From Phoronis ovalis (Eukaryota > Phoronida > Phoronidae): a stretch of 18,366 nt of DNA. The stretch lies in contig JAOXYB010018296.1 in the NCBI GenBank assembly GCA_028565635.1, positions 1 through 18,366 of the forward strand, in the 5' to 3' direction. Below are positions 1 to 12,800 of this stretch, piece by piece (position 1 is the stretch's first letter; the number at the start of each line of letters is the position of its first letter). The notes below the pieces were generated by a model. It was not told the DNA's origin and searched no databases. It was given only the letters and a program-made list of their open reading frames with translations. The position numbers and the translations under genes are program-made.

Positions 1-345
1 GTCATTTTGAAATGTCACCCGGCCTATTACGTCCACCAACCCATGGCCTACGTGAATCCACCTTCGAATCGTCAAGTTAACGCTTCGTCTTTCCCGCATT
101 TATCGCCAAGTATGGTGCACTCTCACGTACAAACATGGCCGTCAATCGGCCATCTTGGAAGTAATCGAGGTCAAAATTATATCAGACCTGCGCTTTGACC
201 TGTACTTACTCTGTACCAAATACGAAGATGATCTGACGAAAACTGAAGCCGTTATAGCAAGACAAAGAAAAGGTTACATACGACGCCGACGCCGCATACA
301 ATAATACGGCTATATGCCCTTTCACTATTACATAGTGATGGGCAT
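1..345. repeat. Dispersed-repeat-like sequence at left edge
   Basis: The base composition is clearly richer in G and C than the surrounding intron. It contains GACGCCGACGCCGC-type repeats, the palindrome ATGGCCG/CGGCCAT (135-153) and a larger hairpin ATGCCCTTTCACTAT / ATAGTGATGGGCAT (314-345). On the minus strand it reads GGGCATATAGCCGTATTATTG and then GCGGCGTCGGCGTCG, a pattern I associate with interspersed repeats of mollusc genomes. The plus-strand frame 7-198 has no recognisable protein domain. Confidence 0.4.
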
Positions 346-734
346 AACTATAAACAAATATTCTCGGCCAAAAATAACTAAACTGTGTACTTCTTCAAGT
401 TTCAACAATTTGCAGTTTCAACCACATTTGAGTTATTAATCTCAATACGATCTCACTGAATTTGTTTATGGAATACAACTTCAGCTTTAAAAAGCTTTAT
501 TAAATATGTACAAGTAACAAGCAATTCAGCAAATAACTTGCCAGGCATTTTAAAGAACAAATCCGAAACTAATCTATTTACAGACTATAAACGCATGTAT
601 AAAACCAAATATGATAAAGCCCACTGCCATACACTTTATTATTGAATAAATGAAATGTACAAAAGACATCAATAAGCTGCTCGTGGTTCTAGTGCCAAAA
701 TCAGCATGAGAATATTCCATCCCAACCTACTTAC
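346..734 (-). other. Start of CRTC intron 10, no feature seen
   Basis: AT-rich sequence after the donor GTAAGT of exon 10. I searched the minus strand for a further CRTC exon encoding the activation domain and found none. Confidence 0.5.
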
Positions 735-842
735 CTGAGAATTTGATAAATTGTTTAAATGTGGACCCTTTTGATGTGTTAAGTGCCTTGGCGATCGTTG
801 CGGTCTATATAACTGGTATTTATGCTGCCCTAAACTGGAACC
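735..842 (-). CDS. CRTC: CRTC exon 10 (probable, last exon in window)
   Basis: This exon codes 36 residues, beginning [20 protein letters not shown] and ending LNNLSNSQ. The acceptor CACACAG|GG follows a pyrimidine tract, the donor is CAG|GTAAGT, and it is phase 0 at both ends, matching exon 9. The sequence is low in recognisable motifs; the Gln/Arg/Pro composition suits the middle region of CRTCs. The gene must continue to the left, since no stop or activation domain is seen. Confidence 0.75.
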
Positions 843-3800
843 CTGTGTGAAACAACATACATGCTCTATCACATCACAACACAACACCCATTGTGCAAAC
901 TTAATGTGACATCAACATAACTGCAATCAGACTCCAGTCAAACGTATGTTGGAAAGGGTGTACGTTGGGAAAACTGTTACCAATCAGAGCATGTATGACA
1001 GAGCCTGACAACAGTGATGCTGTGCATAATACATTATATTTTCGTTAGCAAATGATATACAATACAAGCACAACTTTTGGGTGACCTTCAAAACTAACTG
1101 TTATAATTTTTAATTTCACAATCTGGTTTAGGATAAAACAATTTATAATGTAATAACCATGTGTCCATTTGAAAGCAAATTATATTTAAATGTTACCCCA
1201 AGCTACTGAAAATGATCTGCTTTAAGTTTATAGCATTGCTTTCTATATTCAAGAAGTAGCTAGGAACAAAATACAGACAAAGACAATATAGCAAGGAATA
1301 AGAAATACCAAGGACTGCGGAATATACAGAGATTTTAAATAAAGGTAAACTCCCTTCTGATATTTAGTTGATTATTTAGTGTATTTTGCATTGATATTTC
1401 TCCCTTCCAAACTTAGATGTTAATATTAAAAATAACTTTGGCTCTGTGACTAATGTGAAGGTAGAAATAGTTTAATTTCAAAAATTCTGTGTAATAAAGT
1501 TTTGTGTAAAATTTTAAATACAGTCTGTGTAAAAACTGTGGATTATAAAAAAATTCACCACTACATACATAATTTTTAGTTTGTTTTAGCAGTTCATAGT
1601 TTGGTCAGAAACCAGATTTAAGGTGGGATTTTAGCTCCTGCATCAACTGAATGTTGGATAGAAAATATTATATTTTATTCCAATTGCCAAAAGATAGGAC
1701 TGACCGCATTAACAAAACGACTTGTACAAATACAGCAAATCCTAACTTTTTCCCGGTTTAACCCTTTCAGTAAGATTTCAGTGGGTCTACAAGCAGGACA
1801 GGTTTTCAATGGATATCATGTCAGAGATGAAATAAGTTGTTAGTACGACAGCAAATTTAAATTAACTATTTGCACAAAATAAAGAACATGCAATCATTCA
1901 GGATTGACAAAAATGTCGGAAATCTAAGATAATATAACATGCAACATCAAAATTGTAAATTGAAAAGTACACACTTAGCAGGATCTATCACATTAATAAC
2001 AAATCAAGTTCTGCCACATGACACTAAACAGAACACCAATGTGATAAAAAACACTTAAAAGATGGTCATATGGGAATTCAGACCCCTACATATTGTTTTT
2101 ACTACATAGCTATTAAAGCCACACGATGGAGGATTTTCTTTACTTTTCTATATATCATAATCTAACTCACCGGTACACTGTGGCGTAAGTGTGTAGGACT
2201 TCCTAAGACGAGGGGACTAGGACTGACTTGAGGTCGCCGCCTGTTGGGACTCTGTGGCACAGGGATATTCATGCCAATTGCATGAGGTGAGGTGGGAGAT
2301 AAATTCGAAGGGTTTCCTTGTGGATGGTTTGAACCAGCATAGTTCTGGTCTTCAGCATCTAAGGGTGTGGCCAGTGGTGATGGGAAATGTAGGTTTGTAA
2401 GGTCGGGCAACGATCCAGTGTTGTTAGAAATTGGAATATTGGGTCCAACATGATGGTTGTTATCTTGATCTGCTGATGGATATATGCTGAAAAAACGTAT
2501 GATTTGTTTTAGACGCAGGTTTATGACAGTTTACCAAATTCACAAAAACTGGATACAATATCACTGTTTAGCTAGCCAGATATCTTAAATCTACTAAATA
2601 CACAATTGTTTTTCAGTGCAAACAATAGGCTTTAAAATAAAGATCTCCCAGATACAAGCTGAAACGAGATACATCAAGCAACCTCTCACTGTATAATTTG
2701 TGCAAAATCTGCATATTGGGAACAGAGCAGGAGTGAGATGAATCTGGAGAACTATTGCTCAGTGCTATTAGGTAAATCTGCAAAACATTTGAGCAAATGT
2801 TATTGTTTTGACTGTTTCTGAATTCGGTAAACAGTGCGGTATGGTTATGATGAGAATAACCAAACCAAGTTGGCTGAATTGCACCTCAGGACCTAATACT
2901 TGCGTAATAGTGAACAGTTAAGTTCAAATAAATCCAAAATTTATATTACTAAATCAAACTAGATGGTTTCAATAGTCGAAAATCCTTATAAAGTTAACAT
3001 TATTTTATTGAAATACAAGCCTTCTCTAATAGAACCTCAACTTAAAACTTCCTTATTTATTGAAATATAACAAAGCTGCCTACTAATAGCAACTGCTATT
3101 AGTCAGGCAGCAACAGTATTATCTTAAATGCCTTGGAAATTTGAACATGTCCAAGGTTCTCTTGATGTTCTCATTTCTCAAACTTAACTTCAATCACTGA
3201 GCAATAATTATCCAAACTTACCCACCTCTTGCTCCGTATCTAAATTTTTTACCAATTATACAAATTTGCACCAACTACAGCAACAAGTTATCCAGCATGA
3301 TCTTGAAAGAGATCCCAGTTGGTAACCTCCCTAGTTTATCTGTCTGACAAGTATCATAAGCATACTTCAAACAGGCCAGAAATATAAGGCATATCTATCA
3401 TAAAAGGTGTACTACAGGAATAAACAGCACTTAGGTAATGACAAAAGTTCAAATCTGCGTATCTCTACTTACTTGATTCCGGGAACTTCTCCACAAGATT
3501 TTGGCCTTGACTGTAGCTACAAATAAGGATTAAAATTAACAAGAATCCAGCTGAATGATATATCTTGCCTGTAGTTAAGCTTTTCTAAATCATTGTATAC
3601 ATACTGACAACTGATACTCTGAGAAAAGAACATAAATGCAGTTCACACAAAGTAAGACATTGTGTAGAAAGTGACCCAGTTTTGGTGGGATTGCATAGTA
3701 TAAATACAACATAAAATCATGTAACCAAATACAACATAAAATCATTGGAGTCCTTAGTTTCTGAGAAATTGACTTAAACGCGCACTAAGTAGGTCAGTGT

Positions 3801-6800
3801 GCACAGAAACTAGGTCAGTGTGACCTCATTTTGTTATAGTTGCATTGTGCAAAGGAGTATGTAACCATACACAAAATTAAATCACGGGAGCCCTTACAGT
3901 TTTTCAAAAATGGGCTTAAACGCAAAGTGCTGATGCACACAACGAAAAAGTGATACATACATCTTCCTTTCTGCAAAACTGTGATGCACCAAATCATAAA
4001 TGAAACATGGAAAAGCAAGGATAGTTATTTATCTCAAGACATAACTCATAGCAACAAATAAACAATATCTTACCCTCTGAGAATTAAAAATCTTTTCAAA
4101 ATCTTGTAGATTCATCCATGGCTTTGTATTCTGCAAAGTATATGCGGAATTTAAAAACAGAAACTGACATTCATTTCTTACATGATTATATTAGTTTGAA
4201 TGAGGTTTATTGAATAAGGTTAGTAGTCAGGATTGCTATAATGCGTGTACTGTACTAAACACTTTTAAAGGAGAAAAATCTTTTATATCATGTTTCTTAC
4301 TGTTTCAGTACACAGCAAAAAACATGATTTTGTAAAACTAGCCGATTTTTGGCCATAAGGCTATGTGCATATTTATTTCCATGGCCTTGCAATGTTACCA
4401 GATGGCTATACTTTAATTAAACCAGGTCCAATCAAAGACATATTTAATTTGTTGGCAAATACCAATCACATGGCTCTTCTAAAATTTCTGTAGCTTCTAT
4501 TTTACTTCTAGTTTGATTGCAACTGTTTATTTGACTGCAAGGATCTACTGAGGGGGGAGAGGTTGGGTCGAGATCAGATTATCTAACCTTCTTAGGTTGT
4601 TGTTCCCAGTATCCTTTACCATACTGTGATGGATCACCAACAGGCATAGAACCATCATTCGCCACTTCAGCAACTGCAGTACAATGTTAAAAAGAAAAAC
4701 AGCAATAAACTATTTGCATGGATTTGGGGGTGCCACTGGCAAACCTCAATCCTTGCATCTTCGATTCTATAGCAGCTGTACAACAGATTACCACTTGGTG
4801 GAGCATGCTGCACATTGTGAATGAATTACACCAGTTTGCGATAAACTGCATCATTTACAAATTGCAACTTCTTAAGAATTCTGGGTCTGTGATCAATAGC
4901 TCCACCAAGCCCAGGCAAATAATCTATTTTTACTAATCACACTACTTATTTTCTTGAACTAAAATATTCTACTTTCACTGACAATTTCTACTAGAATAAT
5001 TTTCAGAATGTTCAAAATATCTACGAAGCCAGTACACCAACTGTTTCGTGTTATGTAGATCGTTACCTCTGCGATGTGTTGGTGGTGATGTTGCTGACTG
5101 TGCAGATGCCTGTGACTGCGGAGGACCAATTACGCTTGTGTGTAATGCTGAATCTGAATTTACCCTGAAATTTAACAATACAAATAAACAAGTTTTAAAT
5201 AAACAACAATAACATAATGTCACTTGCAACAGAATATTTTATGACTATCACTATCCTATAATATAACAATGGTTAAACAAAGTTAGCAAAACTTGAAGCA
5301 CTAAATACATGGTGGCTCATTAATTCCGAAACGATTTTATTAACTGTATACTTAAGTTTGTTTTTCAGAAATATAACAAATATAACATTTTTGTCTTGAG
5401 ATTAGTCTTGTGTCAATATTTTTCTTAATAAACACCCACATATTTTTAATCAGGGTAAATTCTCAACCATTCCTCATGTTTTATGAAGTTTGGTCAATTT
5501 ACCCAGAGAATAAAAATGATTGCACATGAAATTTGTCTCAGGATTAATGACCCACCCTGTACAAAGTGATGATGCTATCTAAAATCATAAATATTACCTT
5601 CTCCATTCATTTGGATGCGGTGGGGATAAGTATGGATTTGAATATGGCGAAGGTTCCATCTACAAATAGGTTAAGGAACTAAAGGCAGGTTTCAATTCAT
5701 GGTTTCAGCTAACAACACCTGATAAAAAACTTCAAACAAATTCATTATTTAGCTATAGCATGTTGACAATAAAAATGCACATTATTCATTTACACACAGA
5801 AATCTCAAATCATGCAAATTTAAGCACAGTAAAACAAGACCAAAAGAGTATATCATGCTACATTAAATCTAAATTTTGTCCTAGTAAAAACCCAATCAAC
5901 TATAAAACAAAATATCAAATATTTTTATTTTACAATCATACATGTGTCATCTAGTCAATATTTCTTCACTGTGGAGATACAGATATTCTGCAGTGAAGTA
6001 AGTTTGTTACACAAAAGTGGGGGAACATTCATGTATGGAAAGTTTTAGGACATAGGCTTGAACATGGTCCCATTTCCGATTTGTTACACTAGCAACAATA
6101 ACTTTAAACACCAAATAATCTTTATCTCGTAAAATCAGAAAGTCGTATTTACATGGTTACATATTTATACACAGCTTTTCTACTGAAGTAACAAGAGACA
6201 GAGAACATTTAATTCTAAAATCACCTTACAACAGATTCAATAGGATCGGAGTTCTAATAAGATCAAGCATTTAAATCAGGTGCTAACTAATAAAATCATG
6301 ACCTTGTTTACACAGTAGATATGTTCAGAAAAGCTAATTTTATATTTTGGTATAAATACTAATCACTCCCTTGATACAATATTTTATAAATCAGCCAATC
6401 TCATTACAGAAGTTAATAAATAATGTTTATGACACTTGCAGTCAGCTACCTACACCTGCCATAAACACATAGAAGGTAAACTGCACTTTAATATTCCATT
6501 AATATCAACCACAGCATTGTCCACATGGAGGAATCATTACTGAACATAAATCTTTTAATAATTAGTATGAATCAAACCAAATTACTAAGGTGGAAATCCG
6601 AAATATGCATTGTATGTATCATCCTAGTTTGAGTTCAGACCATTATGTCACCTTAAAATGTCATCAAATAGTAAATACCACAAATTGAAATCAATTTATT
6701 TTCACATTTGATTATAACGCCAAAACTAGTACAATAAGAATAAGGATATAGTACAGGTTACAGTTAATGTTTTTAAAATTAAGAAACCACATGATTAGGA

Positions 6801-9800
6801 TAATCAGCTTGTAGGAGCCTACAAAACCTAACATAACAATAAGCATACAACAGCACAAAGTTTAATTCAAGTTAAAGGATACTCTCTTATCTGTATGGAA
6901 GGGACGTGCATTTTGACGTGCCTGCCTTGAACGTTCCCTGTTGTGTAACCTGTCTATTATCATTTGGCGACCATGACTGTGCTTCATATCTTCCAGGTTG
7001 TGTAATGCACCCTAAAATATAAAGGAATACCCTTTTAACTCCCACAAAATATTAAACAAGATCAACAAACAGTGATACTTAATTGATAGCAGACAGTATA
7101 CCCAGAACTTAGACAATACAATGAATGCAGTTTAAACGCTTCTTCCATTCAAAATCATTTACAATCCATGTTACAGATTGACATTCCTAAAATTTAATTT
7201 TCCGTTTATACAGCTTTTATTATAAACTACTGTTTAATGTTATCAAGTGACTTCATAAATTTACTTCAAGAACACACAAAACCCTATCACGGAAGTGTTC
7301 AAATAAGCTTTTGTGGTTTAATGTACATGCAGTCTTACACCTTTATCTTTTTAATTTCCCTTTTTCCTGAATATGAACACTTTTTTTTCATGGACATCAA
7401 CTAGTTTACCATACAGTAAATTGCACTCAACCTTTATGTTTCAGCTAACTAAATTGTTTGATGTAGTGGCAAAGATTTTTATATCCTCTACTGCACTTCC
7501 AATCACAGACACAATAGTGCCATTAACACTAACAATTTGAAGCTCTTTAGTTCAAGGAGGTGTTTTATGTAATTAAAGTCACTATGGCGGCTAACATGGG
7601 ACCAATGTTATATTTCATGCTTTTACGCAAAGCAGCGGTTGAACGAATGAGAAAGCGACTCTTACGATATAGGCGTTGGTTTCGTTGATTATGTACTGCT
7701 GGCTAGGTACTTTACGTAGGGTAGTGCCATATAATTAACGTTATGTACCAAGGCCTGCTTATGTGTATCCATGACTGCTGATTGGTATATCCATTGTAGC
7801 AGTTAGCTAGCAAATTAAAATGGAAACATCTTTTTTCTAATGTCAACAGAGAGTGGAGTTATCATCTAACTAATATATTTTTGTATGCGCTAGTTATGTC
7901 ATATATACGACAGCTATACTCTGGTCTGGTGTACATGCAACGGTATAATAGAACAGCATGACAGGAAGCGGAAGTTTCGAGTGTGATTCCAAGTCGCTTC
8001 GCGTTCACATTTAAATTAGAAGCGCTTTATACATTTGAAGCACTTTTTAAACCACCTATAGTAGGTGGTATAACGTTTGCTATATTTTAATTTGCTTAAA
8101 GTGATTTATCCGCATACACATTAAACACTGAAGTGTTTTATTAAAAAGCGCTTCAAATGACAAGTGTGAATGGCAATACTGTTACACTAGGTGTCTGTAT
8201 TTATGTTTACATATCTTGTAATGACAGATCTAGCAAATTAAAGATGGTCTATACATACTATCTGTAAAACCATGGGATCCTTCATACTAATAGACCCCTG
8301 TAAAACCAGTCTGGCTTCCTATTGTCTAATATTAAACCAAACAATTGGCATTCTGTCCTTAGAAATGTTGTCAGACTATTACAAAATGTTGTTCACACTT
8401 CAAAAAAAGTTGTATTGAAAGGAAACACAAAGGTTGAAAGTAAATTGCAGTAAGATGTTTTATAAAGCAAGACAATATATAAAATAGTGTACAAGAAATA
8501 GAAACAAAATCTACCTGAAAAATGACTTTCTTATAACATTTCTATAATTAGAGAAGTAACTAAGTCTATTTGAAATTAATATCACAGTACTTTGTTTTAT
8601 ATTTATGGCAGTCTGCAAAACTATATATATTTTATAAGATGCCACTCAAAGGAGAACTTTACTGTCTAAACATAATACCATGCAGTAACTAAAAATACAA
8701 TACTATGCAATATGGCACTCTTTGCAATACAAAATAATTAACAAGCATATTTAAGAAATTTAAGGAGCCAATAATGCTAATAGGTTGTACTGTCACCTTG
8801 ACAACAACAAGTATATACAGCTGATACAAGTGGACTGTATAGCAATAACCAGTGGTAATAATGTAGATGCTAGGCCATCCACATACTCTCCTAATTTATT
8901 GTTATTATCAATAAGTTCGAATAAGCTGGATCAAACAGTTCATATTATGATAAGATCCTGTGGATACGTGTTCCTCCTGGGAGTGTTACAGGACTGAAGA
9001 AAGACAACATGGTCAACTATAAAATATCATAAGTAGAAAGCAAGCATCTATACAGCAAGACAGATACAGTCCTTTTTCAATATACCATGCTTAACATTCA
9101 TACCACGCTATTCCTTCAAAATGCCCAACCTCTGGAGACCACAGTCAGATTGAGAGTTACAATACACATGCAGCTTTAAGTAGCCCAGTTAGCAACATAA
9201 ATTTAAAACCCTTATTAATTTCAGAAACTGATTAATTGTTTTCATCCAACCTTGACTATTTATTAAAGCTGGATGAGTAAGTTCACATAGAAGGCAAGGC
9301 TATGCACCAGTTCACCAGTTACAAAGACACAGGTCACTATGCTATGGAGATATCCAAGTCATCCTGTATACACATCAGGGCCACAGAAGCTTACTTTTGG
9401 CTTTTTCTGTAAGATTTTTTTTCTAGAATGCCACACATGACATTTTTTGTGAGGTAGCAAAAACTTGCCTTTATAATACATGACATATACGATATGTTGA
9501 AAGATTCGTGACAGTTCCCAGTCAATACAACTGCCCTATTATCACTAAAATTATAAGCAATAATATTGTGTCCCCTCAACTGTAGGAAACTGTATCCCAT
9601 GTAGACTGTAACTTTGGGTTAACTACACATCAATTAGTTAACCACAGGACTAAATAATGAATTGCCAAACAAATTATGGGATTACATATTATAATAGGGC
9701 ACTATATTACACCTCCACTGTGTTACCCAAGGGTGTTAGATTGTATATTTATTTAATCAGCAAATCCAAACATAACCAGGTCATATTCATTTGCATAGTT

Positions 9801-12800
9801 AGCTTAAACCACAAGTTCAGGGAATGATTGGAGATAACAGAGGCCTAACCTATTAACAATTACCTGAATGTGATACACAGATATAAAAAAATCAATCCTT
9901 AATTATAATTTATTTATTCCCAAGAGCATCTAAATGGATACTATATAACATTGATGTCAAAATTATTGTATAATTTTCCTGTTTATTTCTGAAAGTCAAG
10001 CTACTATTACAGTGCTTGTTTACTATATTCAAGAGTAATAATTAAATCAGTCGAGTCCCTAGCTCCTACCTATATCAACCAACAGCTTGACAAGGTTTTT
10101 GATAAAAGTGGCCAACCATTTTTGAATTTTATGAAATCAAAATTCCATGACCCCACGGCAAGTCCCAGGCTGCTACTGTAAGGACATGTTTCCAAGACTA
10201 CAATCACTTAGTTATATAATAGGTGAAAGTCACTGTGAAACATATCAAACTATAATAACTTTATTATAGTCATCCTGTATCTTATTCATAAGAACAACAA
10301 ACAGCAAGTTGTGATGTTGTAAAGGCAACATACCTTAAAGCATCAACAATGAGTCAATTTAAATTTATAATTTTGAATTTATTCTATCTTTCCCAAGTCA
10401 GTAGCTGAACTAACCACTGAGACTACATTAGGAATAATCAGTATAATTTGGATTTTAGACTGAAAATGAGTTTGCTTGTTTCATTAAACATTTATAACAG
10501 AAACATGTCCAACTATTTCTTCAAGTCTTGCTATGACTGTCTATCAATTGTATAAATTCAATTTAGTCAGTGGTAAACCCTTTTCTAAATATTGAAAAAA
10601 TGTATTTTTATAGGAGCTTTTTATACTGTGCCACTACAAGTCCCTATAATATTTATTATTTGAAATGGACAATGGAATGATATGGTAGGCCAGATTATGT
10701 TCCCTCAGATATATGGCTGAGATGAGAATCAGCTGCATACTATATACATGATATAATCTATGCATATTTTCAGAACTGGTATCAACACAATCCATGCATA
10801 CAGATCTTCTTAAATAGGCTCCTAGGAATGAATTATTTACATCTATTCATCCCAGAGGTATTGCTAATTGGGTTAACTGTAATTGTTAAGCTATAATCTG
10901 CAAAATATATTGGAGTGCATATTACATATAACCTCTGGACAGTGTAACTATAAAGGTACATTGTACTTACAAGAAAACTCTGAATTCATCACCTTACTAT
11001 ACAAAATCAAAACTGCATTTGTATACAATATGCCTTTTATTAGTATGCTGGATAGGGTAAACTTCACACTTGTATAAAACTAAAAATCACTATAGCTGAA
11101 AATTAAATTTTAGTAGTAGATTGTTCTAAAGCTGAATACAGGAGTTAACTTACAGGAGATCAGTCTACCAGAAACAACAAGCAAGCTGGTTCCAAGTAGT
11201 TCTGTTATAGAGATTTATATACAGTTCACTAGATGACAATATTTGTTATGCTGGTTTGTTAAGTTAAGCATAACTTTCCATTGTAGTAAGATTTGTTCAT
11301 TTTGCTTGCACACAAGTTTACATGTTGTCCCTCAAAAACATGTGGTACAGTCTGGGGAGGGGGCAATAGTGCAAAAAGGTGGGTCCACCAACAAAGGTTT
11401 TCAAAAAACAACAACACCTAAACGCACATATAGCCAGCTAAAAAGCACCCCCTTTGGAAGACTTACAGGTTTAACCCAATGGTGGCATATCTCGCTCAGT
11501 ATAAATCATCATATTGATATTAAGTAAACAGGCTGCTGTGCTGGTTCAGTTGTCCCATTGTTATTTTTACATGTGATGATGAAAATTTGCCTTTAATACA
11601 CACCTGTATCTGATGGTTGAAATCACTGTTTAGCAGATCTACATTGATTTCTAAAAACGACACCCCATTTCCCAAAATTTAGCTAAACATATAACCTTAA
11701 AACAAAATACATGTTACATTCCTGCTTGAAAAACTATCCCCTTTCACATGTTTTTTGTTTGTGCATGTGGACTTACTCTTCAACACATGTATACCCAAGG
11801 GGGTATTGTATATTTAACTTTCATAAATTCACATTTCTATTCTACATAGAAAATACCAGTTTACATTTTACTGATACAGATATTTTCTAAGTGTACGACA
11901 TTGAGTTCAATGATTTTACTCCAATAGCTGTTAATGTAGGATATAAAGACTGAAGTTAAAATTATGAAAGCTGCAATTTTCCTAAAATATTTTGCTTTTA
12001 AAGCACGGCAAAATTATACTATAAATTAACTACCTGTATGCTGTTATGTACATGGTAATTATGAATGTGTGACCTCTTATTTACTAGTCAAGTACATCAA
12101 GTCAACCTCTCCACTGACACTTAGGGTGTTCGATGCCAGATTGGAGGCCCTCTCCAGTGGTCATTTTACATTCCCAAGAATATGAGACTGTCATTTAGAA
12201 ATTTATCTGAGATTGATAGATACAGTCCTCAATGTTAAGACTGCACTGTAAATATGAAATTTCTGATTGAACTAAAGCTTGATGTAAAACTAGCAATATT
12301 TCTGTTATCCAAGTGCTCTGTATTGCACATGTATGTATACAATGCAAACTCAAGGCCAATACCAGTATTAAATCTAATGCCTATATACGATGTCCAGTGG
12401 CCGTGGGAGACATATATTTAGTGTAGCTTTTACAGATAGTTGCGTCGATCAGGACTTGTCAATTGTGACTCTGGATCTTATGAATAACACCTGATGCATC
12501 TTCATAACTATGCCTAATATACACTGTGTCCTGCGGTAACAAATTTCGGTTACCTATTCCTGGTGAAGTTCCTGTTAACTAGTCAGGTTTGCTTCAAAAA
12601 TTAGAAAAAGTTCATTTGATTGGTGCAGCACCCCAAAGAGAGATGTTCCTCAAAGTATCAAAAGGTAGCTTTAGCAAAACCTGGACATAATGAAATCAGG
12701 GACACTGTTATCAGACTGCTACATGCTAAAACCTCACCTCGGAGATGAACACGAGTGCATGGTGTAACACACACTTGTGTATTCACTTCTTAAATGTTGC

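Noticed and set aside
7-198. 63-codon plus-strand open frame
   Set aside because: It has no recognisable domain and lies in a repeat-like GC-richer patch within a CRTC intron; it contains a palindrome and no splice context.
669-887. Reading 669-887 on minus as a small independent gene
   Set aside because: Its central part is CRTC exon 10 with good splice sites; the flanking codons are intron.
2162-2410. Reading 2162-2410 on minus as a small gene starting at an internal Met
   Set aside because: It is the middle of CRTC exon 9; conserved CRTC sequence continues upstream of that Met to the acceptor at 2487.
2784-2801. Palindrome AACATTTG/CAAATGTT
   Set aside because: Palindromes with 8-base arms are expected by chance in AT-rich sequence of this length; no context.
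3075-3111. Calling the 37-base hairpin a microRNA precursor
   Set aside because: It is too short; precursors need about 60 or more bases with a longer imperfect stem.
3815-4018. 67-codon minus-strand frame
   Set aside because: It falls wholly in CRTC intron 7 over a duplicated region, with no protein-like features.
4718-4936. 72-codon plus-strand frame
   Set aside because: It is antisense within CRTC intron 5, with no motif.
8785-8997. 70-codon plus-strand frame in intron 2
   Set aside because: No family resemblance, and random-like composition for AT-rich intron.
9391-9600. 69-codon minus-strand frame in intron 2, as a possible extra CRTC exon
   Set aside because: No CRTC motif, and exons 2 and 3 already join in frame across it.
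11243-11527. 94-codon plus-strand frame, the longest in intron 2
   Set aside because: The second half is Lys/Thr/Gly-rich and derived from a GC-richer, possibly repeat-derived stretch; no domain or splice context supports a gene.
12700-12765. Possible alternative CRTC exon on minus (sequence before GAG|GTGAGG near 12740)
   Set aside because: Only a donor-like site; no acceptor, promoter or conserved peptide could be supported.
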